Made by a program: the position numbers and the translations under genes. Positions 33,046 to 44,618 of a DNA stretch of 64,000 bases are shown here, piece by piece. The notes below the pieces were generated by a model that was not told where the DNA came from, made no database searches, and saw nothing but the letters and a program-made list of their open reading frames with translations. Source of the stretch: Chelonoidis abingdonii (taxonomy: Eukaryota; Chordata; Testudines; Testudinidae); contig NC_133774.1 in assembly GCF_003597395.2 (NCBI RefSeq), positions 47,348,613-47,412,612 of the forward strand, read 5' to 3'. How positions within the stretch are numbered: the first letter of the stretch is position 1; every line of letters begins with the position of its first letter.

Positions 33046-33599
33046 TCTGATACCTATTTTTAATGCTCACATCACTGTGGTATGTGCCATTATTTTTCAG
33101 TCCATCAAGGTTAAAACGCTTTGCCCAAAAGAAAAACTTGCCACCACTCCCCTGCAAAACCTTCAGAGAGTTTGTGCTGAATTGCTATTGAAGATGTAAA
33201 TATAGTGGCAGCATTCTATGCACAGTTTAGTTGGAACATTTTTTAGAATATCTACCTTCAGAATATGAAGATTTTCCTTCCTTCCTTCATACTTTTTCCA
33301 GCTCATCAAAAATAAGAGAATATTTAACAGGATATTCCATATTTTGCACTGTTCTTCTTGTTAATAATTGCTGAAAGTACTTTACAGTTGTCAAAGTACT
33401 AGCAATGTGACACCTGAACAACCTTCTCGGTTCTAGGAGAATCTAAAGTGATGCACATGGTTTCCACTTTTCTATATATTTCCAGCATCACCACTGTGAG
33501 AATAATCAGTTTATAAGCTGCAGATATTTAAAAATATGAGTTATTTAAAAGGGAAAGACATGGGTGAAAGCAAATTGTTTGTTTTCAGCCAGAAATAAA

Positions 33600-33920
33600 T
33601 AAGGCATGGACAATCGCTTTCTCATCTACGAGTGAGTTTTATTAAAGAGTTAGAGCAAGCTCTGGTTTACAAGATATTCAGAACCATATGTATGCATTAA
33701 TTAAAGGAATGTGGAGGAGGAGGGGATCTGAGAAAATAACAAAGCAGCAGTGTATGCGTGCAATGATTTTTCATTTTGTTTCGCTTCAGCTCTGCCCCTG
33801 CAACAGAGGATCTAATCAATCTGCCGGCTATTAAGTTTGTTAATTGATAATGCATACTAATTAGGCTGTGCGCAGTTACTTAAGAGACTTTGCTAAGGTG
33901 ATTGTAGGCACAAGTCCAAA
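33600..33920. promoter_or_regulatory. Candidate conserved enhancer, TAAT-rich
   Basis: Non-repetitive, with balanced composition and dense homeodomain-like cores: ATTAATTAAAG near 33695, GTTAATTGATAATG near 33838 and ACTAATTAGG near 33857. It also has TGCGTGCAATGA and TGTGCGCAGTTAC. It differs in texture from its AT-rich flanks. Conservation is an inference, since no other genome is visible. Confidence 0.3.
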
Positions 33921-33999
33921 TGGAGTTTAAAGTATTCTGTGTGAGGTTAAAACCCATCAACCAGAATAGATGGATATTATATTATAACAGAAGGCACAA

Positions 34000-36195
34000 C
34001 ATACCCATAAGTATTTAATGTATTGCACAGTTAGCCATTGTTTCATATTTTAACTCTAACAAACAATTAAAAATATAAAAACAGCTTATAAAACCTATAA
34101 CTAAATCATAGATGCATAAGGGGAGGAGGGGAGGAGGGAGAGAAACTTATGGTAAATATTTATATTAATTTCACATTTATATTTGGGAACAATAGTATGT
34201 AGCTCTGTTAGAAAGGAAGAGCAAAGCATTGAGACTGCAGACTAATCTAGCTTTATGAACAGTTCAGCAATAAGCCACATAAAACTGATATGCCTTTCTG
34301 CCCCCATTCAATAGGGCAATAAACCAGTTGTAGTAGGCTAACACCAAAAGCATATAATCTGGCAATTTGTAATATATACATAAAACCAGATCTATTATTT
34401 ATATAGTTAATATATTATTACAATCTAATAATTTCCCTTCAGTTTCAATGTCCTTGTATATGCTGCAGTCTGAGGTGCGCATGGCCTTCAGGGGCAGGTG
34501 GGGTGGGGGGGGGTCTGTCCTTATATTTTAATATTCTTGGGTCTTTTTTTCCCTTTCTCTGCATCATATAAAATGAAAATTCTCTGCAATATAAATTTGG
34601 AATTGGCAGGAGCTAGTGATCGAGGTAGGGTGCATTTAATTAGTGAATGAATTGTATTCCTACTGTGTGACCACTGAAGTTAGCATCCCATCCATACTGC
34701 TTTATTTTAACTATTTGGAGATGACTAGATATAGCAACTTTGTGTGGAGAAAACTGGTCTTAAGTACTGCATCCTTTGAATCTAATACAGAGAACAGCTA
34801 GAGAGACACCAGATTTCATGTCTTACCTGGTAAAATAAACTTACTCAAGGAAAGCCTTTGAGATGGAAGATTTCCAAAGAAGAGTTGGTCAAGGTAGGAT
34901 TTATTTGGCTGTATATATTTCAGGCATAACATTTATGGTGATGATGCCTCAACAGCAATAAAGGACATATGATAACCATGAGAGCTCTACTTCAATGATT
35001 AGTTAATATTTGTAAAGCACTCTGAAGGTAAAAAGTGCTCTGAAAGTGCTAAATATTTTTATATGCAATTATTATTTGGTGAGCACCACCAGTGGCTTGA
35101 TGCTGAACAGAGAACGTAGGAGAGGTGGCCTTTGCCCTAGGAAACTTAGTCTAAATGTCTCAATAATTCAGAGAGACATTGCACAGAGTGAGAAGATGCT
35201 CATGTGTACCACTTTTCATGAACAAAATGTAGGACACAGCCTCAGGAATGTGGGGTAGGATATGTCTCTTGGCCAGCTGCTTATACGCTTAGCTCAGAAA
35301 CCAGCAAACAAACTATTTGCTGGAGAAGCATAACTTATTCTAGCAACAAGCTGGTTGCCAGCAGATGTGAGACAAATGATATGAATACCTTCACTGACTG
35401 GGGCTTGGCAGGAGTTTGACAACAAGGGAAGCCAGTGTCTCCTGCATTTGGCCACTTTGTTTGAGACACTCAGGAGAGCTTGCTCAGCCAAGGTAAGAGA
35501 ATTGTAGTGAGGTTGGTTAAATGGGGCTATTCTTGTCCAGCAGGTCTGCATATTCCAAGAATATTGCACTGCATTATTGACGAGGGTTCTGCTGTTACTT
35601 CTCTCTCTAATGCGCATCTGGAAGATTTTATCCCATATTGTCAACTAAAACTAAGTAAATTAGTAGGGAAAATGTTGCACGAATATTTGCTCAAAGTGGA
35701 AAGTAAATTTCAGTTAGACCATGTTTACAATACTTTCATGTTTCCATTCCAGAAACATTTGAGTGCTCAAGCTTTACTAGCATGAATGACTCACAAAATA
35801 GTGAATGTAAGCTTAAATATTCACGAAAAACAGATTCTGAAGTGGAAATACACTGAAGAAATTTGTGGTTAATTTTGAAGAAGCATATCTGAGAATTTTA
35901 CAATCTGTGGGCCATTTGCAAGAGAAAAAACAGGCAAAATTAGTTGAATGTTGTTGTTTGAAAATTATTCACTCAGCTCTAATGTCAATAAAGGGTTTCA
36001 CTTTTATTTCTGTGAGGATAATATTCAATGTTTCTGTACTTTCATTAGAGAAATTCATTCCTTTGTCATATAGGGCATGATCCAGGGAGGTAGTGAGCAT
36101 CTGCAGCTCCCACTGACTTTGATCAGAATTAAGGTTGCTTAATACTTCTCAGGATCAGTCTCTTTCTCATTAATTTTCAGAAGTGTATATTTTTA
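34000..36195. other. Non-coding with one old repeat relic
   Basis: About 34985-35190 has TATTTGTAAAGCACTCTGAAGG and then GGTGGCCTTTGCCCTAGGAAACTTAGTCTAA. The latter resembles the old dispersed repeat at 8800 and 12150. A G-run occurs near 34500-34512. No gene is seen. Confidence 0.4.
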
Positions 36196-38430
36196 TCTCA
36201 TATCATAGAATTGTAGACTCATAGAAGGTTAGGGTTAGAAGAGACCTCAGGAGATCACCTAGTCCAACCCCCTGCTCAAAGCTGAACAACCCCAACTAAG
36301 TCATCCCAGCCAGGACTTTGTCAAGCCTGGGCTTAAAAGCCTCTAAGGATGGAGATTCCACCTCCCTAGGTAACCCATTCCATTGCTTCACCACGCTCCT
36401 AATGAAATAGTTTTTCCTAATATCCAACCTAGACCTCCCCCACTGCAACTTGAGACCCTTGCTCCTTGTTCTGTCATCTGCCACCACGGAGAAAAGCCTA
36501 GCTCCATCCTCTTTGGAATTCTCCCCCCGCCCCCCGCCGCTTCAGGTAATTGAAAGCTGCTATCAAATCCCCACTCCTTCTTCTCTTCTGCAGACGAAAT
36601 AAGCCCAGTTCCCTCAGCCTCTCCTCATAAGTCATGTACCCTAGCCTCCTAATCATTTTCATTGCCCTCCACTGGACTATCTCCAATTTGTCCACATCCT
36701 TTCTGTAGTGGGGAACTCAAAACTGAATCCAGTACTCCAGATGTGGCCTCACCAATGCTGAATAGAGGAGAATAATCACTTCCCTCGATCTGCTGGCAGT
36801 GCTCCTACTAATGCAGCCTAATATGCTGTTAGCGTTCTTGGCAACAAGGGCACACTGTTGACTCATATCTAGCTTCTCATCCACTGTAATCCCCAGATCC
36901 TCTTTTGCAGAACTGCCGCTTGACTAATCAGTCCCCAGCCTGTAGCAGTGCATGGGATTCTTCTGCCCTAAGTGCAGGACTATGCACTTGTCCTTGTTGA
37001 ACCTCTTCCGATTTCTTTTGGCCCAATCCTCCAATTTGTCTAGGTCACTCTGGACCCTATCCCTAACCTCCAGCATATCTACCTCTCCCCCCAGCTTAGT
37101 GTCATCCACAAACTTGCTGAAGGTGCAACTCATCCCATCATCCAGATCATTAATTAAGATGTTGAACGAAACTGGCCCCAGGACTCTGGGGCACTCCGCT
37201 TGATACCGGCTGCCAACTAGACATCGAGCTGTTGATCACTATCCACTGAGCCCGATGATCTAGCCAACTTTCTAGCCACCTTATAGTCTATTCATCCAAT
37301 CCACATTTTTTTAACTTGCTGATAAGAATACTGTGGGAGATTATATCAAAAGCTTTGCTAAAGTCAAGATATATCACATCCACCACTTTCCCCATATCCA
37401 CAGAGCCAGTTCTCTCATCATAGAAGGCAGTCAGGTTAGTCAGGCATGACTTGACCTTGGTGAATCCATGTTGACTGTTCCTGATCACCTTCCTCTCCTC
37501 CAAGTGCTTCAAAATGGAGTCCTTGAGGACCTGCTCCACGATTTTTCCAGGGATTAAGGTGAGGCTGACTGGTCTGTAGTTCCCCGGATTCTCCTTCTTC
37601 TCTTTTTTAAAGATGGGCATTCTATTTGCCTTTTCCAATTGTCAAAGATCTCCTTCGATCACAATGAGTTTTCCAATATAATGGCCAGTGGCTCTGCAGT
37701 CACATCAGCCAACTCTCTCAGCACGCTTGGATGCATTAGATCCGGTCCTACGGACTTGTGCATGTCCAGCTTTTCTAAATAGTCCTTAACTTGTTCTTCC
37801 ACCACTGAGGGCTGCTCACCTCCTCCCCATTCTGTGCTGCCCAGTGCAGCAGTCTGGGAGCTAACCTTGTCTGGGAAGACTGAGGCAAAAAAAGCATTGA
37901 GTACTTCCAAAGCATCTGTCACTAGGTTGCCTCCCCCATTCAGTAAGGGTCTCACACTTTTCCTGACCACCTTCTTGTTACTAACATACTTGTAGAAACC
38001 TTTCTTGTTATTGTTCACATCCCTTGCTAGTTGCAGCTCCAGTTGTGCTTTGGCCTTTCTGATTACACCCCTGCATGCTTGAGTAATATGTTTATACTCC
38101 TCTCTAGTCATCTGTCCAAGTTTCCACTTCTTGTAAGCTTCCTTTTTGTGTTTAAGCTCACTGAAGATTTCTCTGTTAAGCCAAGCTTGTCGCCTGCCAT
38201 ATTTGCTATTCTTTCTGCACATTGGGATCGTTTGTTTCTGTGCCGTCAGTAAGGCTTCTTTAAAAGACAGTCAGCTCTCCTGGACTCCTTTTCCTCTCAT
38301 ATTAGCCTCCCAGGGGATCCTGCCCATCAGTTCCCTGAGGGAGTCAAAGTTTGCTTTTCTAAAGTCCAGGGTCCATATTCTGCTGCTCTCCTTTCTTTCT
38401 TTTGTCAGGATCCTGAATATGACTGGTTAA
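36196..38430 (-). mobile_element. CR1 LINE, long antisense copy
   Basis: About 2.2 kb of CR1 on the minus strand, from ORF2 to the 3' end. The plus-strand left edge carries the CR1 terminal phrase (ATAGAATTGTAGACTCATAGAAGG) and then TCACCTAGTCCAACCCCCTGCTC. The 5' end is truncated near 38430. This is a different CR1 subfamily from the plus-strand copies: it ends in an ATTCTATGA-type tail and they end in TTCTTATG repeats. Confidence 0.93.
36296..38222 (-). pseudogene. CR1 ORF2 (linker and reverse transcriptase)
   Basis: The largest segment, 37659-38222 (187 codons), has the linker between endonuclease and RT ('RRQAWLNREIFSELKHKK', 'GFYKYV'), then 'SVGPDLMHPSVLRELADV'. Next, 37288-37638 has the RT fingers 'GNYRPVSLTLIPGKIVEQV' and 'IYLDFSKAFDIISHSIL'. 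The segment 36924-37133 has the catalytic FVDD in 'FVDDTKLGG'. The segments 36498-36695 and 36296-36487 hold the thumb and C-terminus ('YEERLRELGLFRLQKRRRSGDLI', '[17 protein letters not shown]'). The endonuclease domain is absent, lost to 5' truncation. Frames change at about 37140-37288 and elsewhere, so it is inactive. This is the best-preserved LINE in the window. Confidence 0.92.
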
Positions 38431-40231
38431 ACTAATGGGGATTTTTATCCTGTTTTATTGCTTGCATCACATTAGAGAGCTTTTTTAACTGAACTAGAAT
38501 GAAATATTAAGGTATCCTGTGACATATTTCATTGTACAAGTCTCTGGCATTTCATGACCCTTCTTGCTATATTTCTTAGAAGTGTTTTTCAGACAAAAAG
38601 TCTGGATGAGAATTATGTACAGTTAAATTATGATACTCTAACTTATCTTGAGTATTACTTTGCTACTCTATTGACTTTAATGGGCCTACTTGTAAAGGAC
38701 TACAGTGTAAACCAGGGTATTACAATCTGACCCTTAATTAAAAGACAAATCTTGTAACAAAGGACAGATCATTTAAAATTTGAAATAAGGGAACCTCGGC
38801 AAAATAAGTAACAATATTTGTAATCTCAGTCTATATTAGGAAATTGAACTATTGCTGAAAATTTTCATTTAAAAAAGTTTTGCCAAACACTAGTTAAGTG
38901 CAAAAGTAGACCAATCTCTGCCCCATTCTGGTCCCTCCTTGTCAATCTGTGTGAGGGTGGGATGCAGCCGCTTTGGGGACTATGCTGCTGTCCCTTCTCC
39001 CTCCCCCTATGTTACAACCTTTAATGCGAGGGACAAAGCAAGAGGGGCACTGTCCTCCTGCACTGCACACTATTGGGCTAGAATTGAAAGAAAAGAAAAT
39101 GAGGAAAACATTTTGTCTTTCATTGACTACAGTATACAAAGAAACTTTATTAATGTTTCAACTTAGTGCTCCTGTGTAAACTAAATTAATGTGGATTTTA
39201 AAAATGCAAAAATAAAGATGAATGAATCTCTTCCATGCTCAGCTATCAAATATTTGCCCAAAATGATTTCTATTGCTTAATATATTTTACAAAAAATAAG
39301 ATATTCAATTGTAAGATTTCTCTGAAAGAATATTTCATGGTTTGTTTTTCTATAGTACTATTTTTTTGATTGGAAACATATTAAACTAGATTCTTTATTC
39401 CAATTCAACATCATTTTCTTAATAAAAGGAAATGCTTTGAAATATTTTAAAAAGGGATGTATTATATTGGTTAAATCAGAGACCATTAGTGAGCTTCCTG
39501 GAAAATCTTTGCATATAGAACCTGGAGAAGGCAAGAGAGAAGTAATTTATGGCATCTAAGAAACAGACACATTGTACATAGCCTGATAATTCTGTACTTT
39601 GTTACAGTATGGTTTACAAATAACTAATTTTATGTCCCCATATGAAATGCACATATAGGATCTCTCCAAAGGCTATGTTCTGTTTGCTTATGAACATGGG
39701 TAGTCTAAACTCCTATTTTTATCTCTGAAGGAGCCTATTTAGAAATCACCTTTGGGAGTCCATATTTAAATATTTTACAAGATAAGTGAACAGAAATAGT
39801 AAAACTCATATGTTACAATAAAATATAGGCCTATTTTTAAAAGTAGGCAAGAAATAATGAATAAAGCTCCAATCTTGGAACTTTTTGCATGTGCAGGGAC
39901 TGCTGTACCCACATGGATACCATTGACTTCAGTGACTTCAAGCTTGTGTACTACCAGTAAACTCCTTTTTTAGAGCCTAATCAACCTTTGAAAATAAGTT
40001 CCACCTAAAACTGCAATGTGTGACTTTTGATTTACATTGTATGGACTCTGCCATGTTTATTTAACTTAGGTTTGGATAATGTCTCCTTTCTTCCTGTAGT
40101 TATGCTGGTCTTCTGAATGAAAATCCTTTTGACAGCATGGGAGTTCTGTGCTTAACATTAATTGTGCGGCATAGTATCAGAAAAGATCAAATATACACAG
40201 TGCACTGGATCTAGTCAAGGTCGGTCTTATG
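38431..40231. other. Non-coding, no recognised element
   Basis: AT-rich DNA with two short palindrome words at 38668 and 39921. No gene is seen. Confidence 0.4.
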
Positions 40232-40235
40232 GTAT

Positions 40236-40791
40236 TGTGATACAGCATGGCCAGAGGGCAGCAGGAGAGTGTTAGCAGGGAGCCTTATTCCCTGCAAGGG
40301 GAGGAAGGTTTGCTATAGATTAACTGAGCACTTGAAGCCAATTAGAGCACCAGCAGTCAGTCATGTGTAAACCCCTGCTTCAGTCAGACAGTGTTGGGAG
40401 TTGGAGAAGAGAACAGTTTTGAAGAGAGACAAAGGAAAGTTTGGAGGAGTGCTGACAGTGGGCTGAGAAATCCAAAAGAAACCCTAAGTAAGGGGCACCT
40501 GGCTTGTGTAGAAGGAAGGCAAGAAGCCCCTTCACAAGCTGAAGGGCAGGAGAGGGAAGTAGCCCAGAGGAAGGAACTGCTAGTTCAAGTGGTTCACCAC
40601 AAACCTCAGGGCCCCTGGGTTGGAACTTGGAGAAGAGGGCGGGCCCAGGTCCCTCCCTCTCCACTCCCCTCCTCAAGGACACTACTGGGGTAATTAAAAT
40701 ACCGGTTCAGAGGCAAGCAATGGTGCCCTGAACCTTCCCCAAAGAAGAGAAAGCGCAAGATCCAGCATAACAGTACCGGCAATTTGCCACA
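40236..40791 (+). mobile_element. Solo LTR, short subfamily (copy D)
   Basis: A 556-bp LTR that starts TGTGATACAGCATGG and ends CAATTTGCCACA. Its perfect 4-bp TSD is GTAT at 40232-40235 and 40792-40795. It is the inverse of copy B (9947-10529). The shared words include GGGGAGGAAGGTTTGCT, AACCCCTGCTTCAGTCAGA and GGTTCAGAGGCAAGCAATGG. No pol or gag lies alongside. Confidence 0.9.
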
Positions 40792-40795
40792 GTAT

Positions 40796-41518
40796 ATATG
40801 AATGAAATTTTCAAATTTGAACACAAATACCTTTTATGACCACAAAGCAACTGCCAAAGTTTTGGGGGCATATTGTATCCAATTAACATCCAGTGCAGCT
40901 CAAATTGTCATAACATTTAAACAAAAGAGCTCCATTTACTGCGTTTCTGTTTTAAGTAACAGAAACTCATATGCTATTGTTAAATAAATCTTGCATAGTA
41001 CAGGCCATTTTAAGGGAGGTATTCAGCCAATAAAAAGAGGGGAGAGACAAAAGACACCTGAATATCATTTGTCCAGAAAAGCAAATTACACTTTGTACAA
41101 AGGAGATATGGCTGAAAAATAGTTGGGTAAGATGGAATTAATCCTGTTCATCTTTATACCTGACACTCTTTTTTTTTTTTTTTTTGATAGTTGCTCATTA
41201 ATGAGGTCCAGTTTAGCTTTTGCTCATTCAGTTTTATATGGCTGCTCATTGACTTCAGTGGTGTTACTCTTGATTTTCACCAGTGTGAGTGAAAGCAGAA
41301 TCAGGCCCTTCAAGTGCATGTGATGCTCAGGAGAGGTGCCAGACTGACAACATGGGAAGATGAAGGACTCCAACAGCAGAAAAGAGTGGTCTCTGATGGA
41401 GACCTTGTAAGCTTCCCTACACGCCTCTTCTCCCCTCCCCCGCCCCGGGGTAATGATCCTGTTCTGGAGGGGACTACCTTTTAAAGTATGACAGTAGTTT
41501 GTTCTCTATGTCCATTTT
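40796..41518. other. Non-coding; T homopolymer inside
   Basis: A T run of about 17 bases near 41169-41185, and one palindrome word at 41247. No gene is seen. Confidence 0.45.
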
Positions 41519-41675
41519 GGTATGTCCACACTGCAATTAAAAACCTATTGTTGGCCCATGCCAGCTGACTTGGGCTTGCAGGGCTTAGGCTAAGTGGCTG
41601 TTTAATTGCAATGTAGACATTTGGGTTTGAGCTGCAGTCCTGGCTCTAGGACCTGTCGGAGGGGAGGGTTGCAGA

Positions 41676-41871
41676 CAGGGCCGGCTCCAGGCACCAGCCC
41701 AGCAAGCAGCTGCTTGGGGCAGCCGACGGTGAGGGGCGGCACGTGTGGCTCTTCGGTGGCAATTCAGTGGCGGGTCCCTCACTCCCTCTCGGAGCGAAGG
41801 ACCAACCGCCGAATTGCCGCCGAAGACTGAAGTGGGGCGGTAGAGCTGCAGATCGCAACTTTTTCTTTTCT

Positions 41872-41903
<32 letters not shown>

Positions 41904-41948
41904 TTCTTTTTGGTGCTTGGGGCGGCAAAAACCCTGGAGCCAGCCCTG
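41676..41948. mobile_element. hAT-type MITE, CAGGGCC-GCCCTG ends (copy 2)
   Basis: A 273-bp sister of 24788-25091, inserted in the centre of the foldback MITE. The 8-bp TSD is GTTGCAGA at 41668-41675 and TTTGCAGA at 41949-41956, 7 of 8 matching. Ends are CAGGGCCGGCTCCAGG and, inverted, CTGGAGCCAGCCCTG. An expanded T/C tract (about 41860-41911) replaces the short T-run of copy 1. Confidence 0.9.
41860..41911 (+). repeat. Polypyrimidine (T/C) tract
   Basis: About 50 bases of T with interspersed C, within the nested MITE. Probably grown from its internal T-run and length-variable. It makes a Lys-rich frame on the minus strand that is meaningless. Confidence 0.9.
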
Positions 41949-42080
41949 TTTGCAGAGCTCAGGCTCCAGCCCAAGCCCAAACATCTACACTGCATTTAAA
42001 CAGCCACTTAGGCTGAGAGCCCTGTTAACTTGAGTCAGCTGGCATAGTCTGTGGGTGTCTAATTGCAGTTTGGGCATACC

Positions 42081-43738
42081 CTTAATCTGTTGTGAATGGC
42101 AATAAAGATGACAATTGAGATGTAGACGTTTGGTCACTAAGAGCTCATTTTACATGCCGGCAGCCCATTGCCTTTCAGTAACTGCAATTTTAGGGAAGAT
42201 CTGAACTAGTGTGTTGGGATAAAAGTCCTTTTACCTCTATTATAGCCTCTTCCTAATGTATTCTTCTACGATTGTGAAAGATACGAATAGGCGTCCCTTT
42301 TCACAAATACCTAAACCTTGCATGTTGCTGTTTGACTAGATGATCAAAGTAACAGGACACAGATAACTATTTCAACTATGGGACCTTTGCCACAAAGATC
42401 TGAAGCACTTTGTTCCCTAACATTTGCCAGATCGTAAGTCATAACTAGAAGGTAACAAGGAAAATACTCTAAGACTGAGAGAAGGGAGTATCTCATTATC
42501 AGTTTCACCTTTAATATAATTATATAGAAATATTGTTGAAACTTCATAGATTAGCCATTTTTAAAGATGAATTTGACTTGTTCTGCAATGTTACGTTCTT
42601 TGTTGAAAGTGTAACAAAGGCACCTGGAATTATAGCATCTTTTGAGCAGTGGATGTCATATTATGTTTTTAGTGATTACGTCAATTTAGTATTTCATGTA
42701 TTATTAACAATTTCTCATTACATAAAATTATTACTAAACTGGCAATTAAGTGGATGTGAAAGATCCATATGTTGAAGTATTCATAACATTTCAATTATGA
42801 ACTTCACATCAGATGTCTTCCAATATACATGAATGACAATAATGAACAATCTCTTTGCCAAAGCCACCCAGATGAGCTCAATTGGCTCTGTAGTATACAT
42901 TATATTTACACTAAATCTTGCACACACCTTCATAAATGTACAGACATTAGGTTGGTGGCAGCCTTGTGAGCTATGTAGTCTACCTTCTTGCATTATGGCA
43001 AAAATAGATCCAATTATTTCCTAAGTATCCCCAGGGGCTGATTGCCAAATCTTGCCAGGAACATTTCCAATTATGACATTTTCTCAGTCCACTCACTCTG
43101 TGTCAACTTGTTCTTCCTTGGATATTTTTCTTTACAGGTATAGTTTTTTCCCTACTATCAAGTTAAGAATTCCTTGCTTTGGCTTAATGCCACTATTCTT
43201 GATCTTTTGTTGCTGATCACTTATATTAATTGCCATTCTCTCTTGCAGCTATATATATCAAATATTGTATTGTGCATTATGAGCACAAACCACAGAGGCC
43301 ATCCTGCCATGCATCAGTTTTTTCAATGCCCATTTTTGGTCTGGTGAATTGGATGAGCTACCCTACACTAGGCATCTCTCTTGCTGTTTTTTTTTTTAAA
43401 AGTAAAATAAAATACAGGGCTGTCTCTCAGGTACTGCAGTGGCAGGTGCCAATATAAGATGTATAGATGGAGGATGAGTTGCTCTCCATTCATCATTTAA
43501 TGGTGGTGTTTCTGCATGTTCACGAATCCATCTTTGTTTTCATCCAGAAGATTTGAATGATCTAGGAGTACACTATTGTACCACTTCTGTAGTATGAGTC
43601 AGCAATAAGTGAAGGAGCACTAATATTTACATGTGTCCCAACAACCAAAGATAGTCAAGTTTGAGATTGTTTCAGAGCTCTGTTAAGCACTTTAGGTCAG
43701 GGAGACAAACACTACAATACAGAAAAATAGAATTTGAG
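42081..43738. other. Non-coding, no recognised element
   Basis: AT-rich DNA with no motif-bearing frame or repeat that I can name. Confidence 0.4.
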
Positions 43739-43740
43739 GA

Positions 43741-43910
43741 GAGGAAGGGATAGCTCAGTGATTTGAGCAGTGGCTGGTTAAACCCAGCGTTGTGAGTTCA
43801 ATCCTTGAGGGGGCCACTTAGGGATCTGGGGCAAAATCAGTACCTGGTCCTGCTAGCAAAGGCAGGGGGCTGGATTCAATGACCTTTTGGGGTTCCTTCC
43901 AGTTCTATGA
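43741..43910 (+). mobile_element. tRNA-derived SINE with CR1-like tail (copy 1)
   Basis: The head is tRNA-like, with an A box TAGCTCAGTGATTTGAG at 43751-43767 and a B box GAGTTCAATCC at 43794-43804, spaced as in a pol III promoter. The body contains GGGGGCCACTTAGGGATCTGG. The tail reads GGCTGGATTCAATGACC...TTCCTTCCAGTTCTATGA, which matches the 3' end of the CR1 LINEs in this window. It resembles the Cry-type SINE of cryptodire turtles. A LINE-like tail is the known way SINEs borrow CR1 reverse transcriptase. Confidence 0.85.
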
Positions 43911-44618
43911 GATAGGTATATCTTCATATATATTTTTTTATAATTCAATTTGCACTGATTTCTTACCATATACTCCAGCAACTTAACCAATACTTACTCT
44001 CTGTGCTTCTTATTTATGCTCTCTTACTACTCAGTGAAAGCTCTGTTATTACAATCCCACAAAATCTTCTAGCACAGGTGCACTTCCTTCCTCACTTTTT
44101 TTTCACAGACAAGTCTTCCAAAATAGCCCAAACAATGCTGAGACAGTGGCCCAGACAATCAGAGTGGTACAAAAGTCTGGATTCTGGAAAAACAGATGGA
44201 AAGCCAATTCAGAAGTAGAGGAGAGACTTCTGATTCCGGGCTGTCTTTTTTTACTCCTTCTTTTGGAACAGAAATTACAGTAGCCTCTTACTCTGTGCTT
44301 AAATGTTTTGGCCAGCATGTGCTATGATGTTGACTAGAGCACAAGAATGTGAATCTGTTGATTTTTCAGAAGTGGCTTGTGATTTAAAGTGCCTCAGTTA
44401 TTGGATGCTCTCCCTGCAGCCCTTTCCTTTTGCTGAAAGCAACTTCTTTGCACTTTAACTTTTCTCCTTGTCCCAGTGGTCCTAATTACCTCCAATCCAA
44501 CTCCTCGGGTAATGCACAGAAACTCCCATCTGCCCTACAGCCCCATTTTGCTGGATTAGCTACTCCATTTGTCCTTACTACCTGCTATTATCCCCACCCA
44601 GTGCCTCCAAATCCTGCC

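Larger units (their letters stand above)
41519..42080. mobile_element. Foldback MITE split by another MITE
   Basis: The outer element has long inverted arms. GGTATGTCCACACTGCAATT at the left faces AATTGCAGTTTGGGCATACC at the right. Further in, CTAAGTGGCTGTTTAATTGC faces CATTTAAACAGCCACTTAG, and GTAGACATTTGGG faces CCCAAACATCTAC. Without the nested insertion (41676-41948 plus one TSD) it is about 281 bp. Each arm is more than 120 bp, so it folds almost completely. The ends suggest a Tc1/mariner-type MITE, though a TA duplication cannot be fixed with certainty. Confidence 0.85.

Noticed and set aside
41585..41995. 136-codon minus-strand frame with a long Lys run
   Set aside because: The Lys run is the T/C tract of the nested MITE read in antisense. 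The frame crosses two MITEs.
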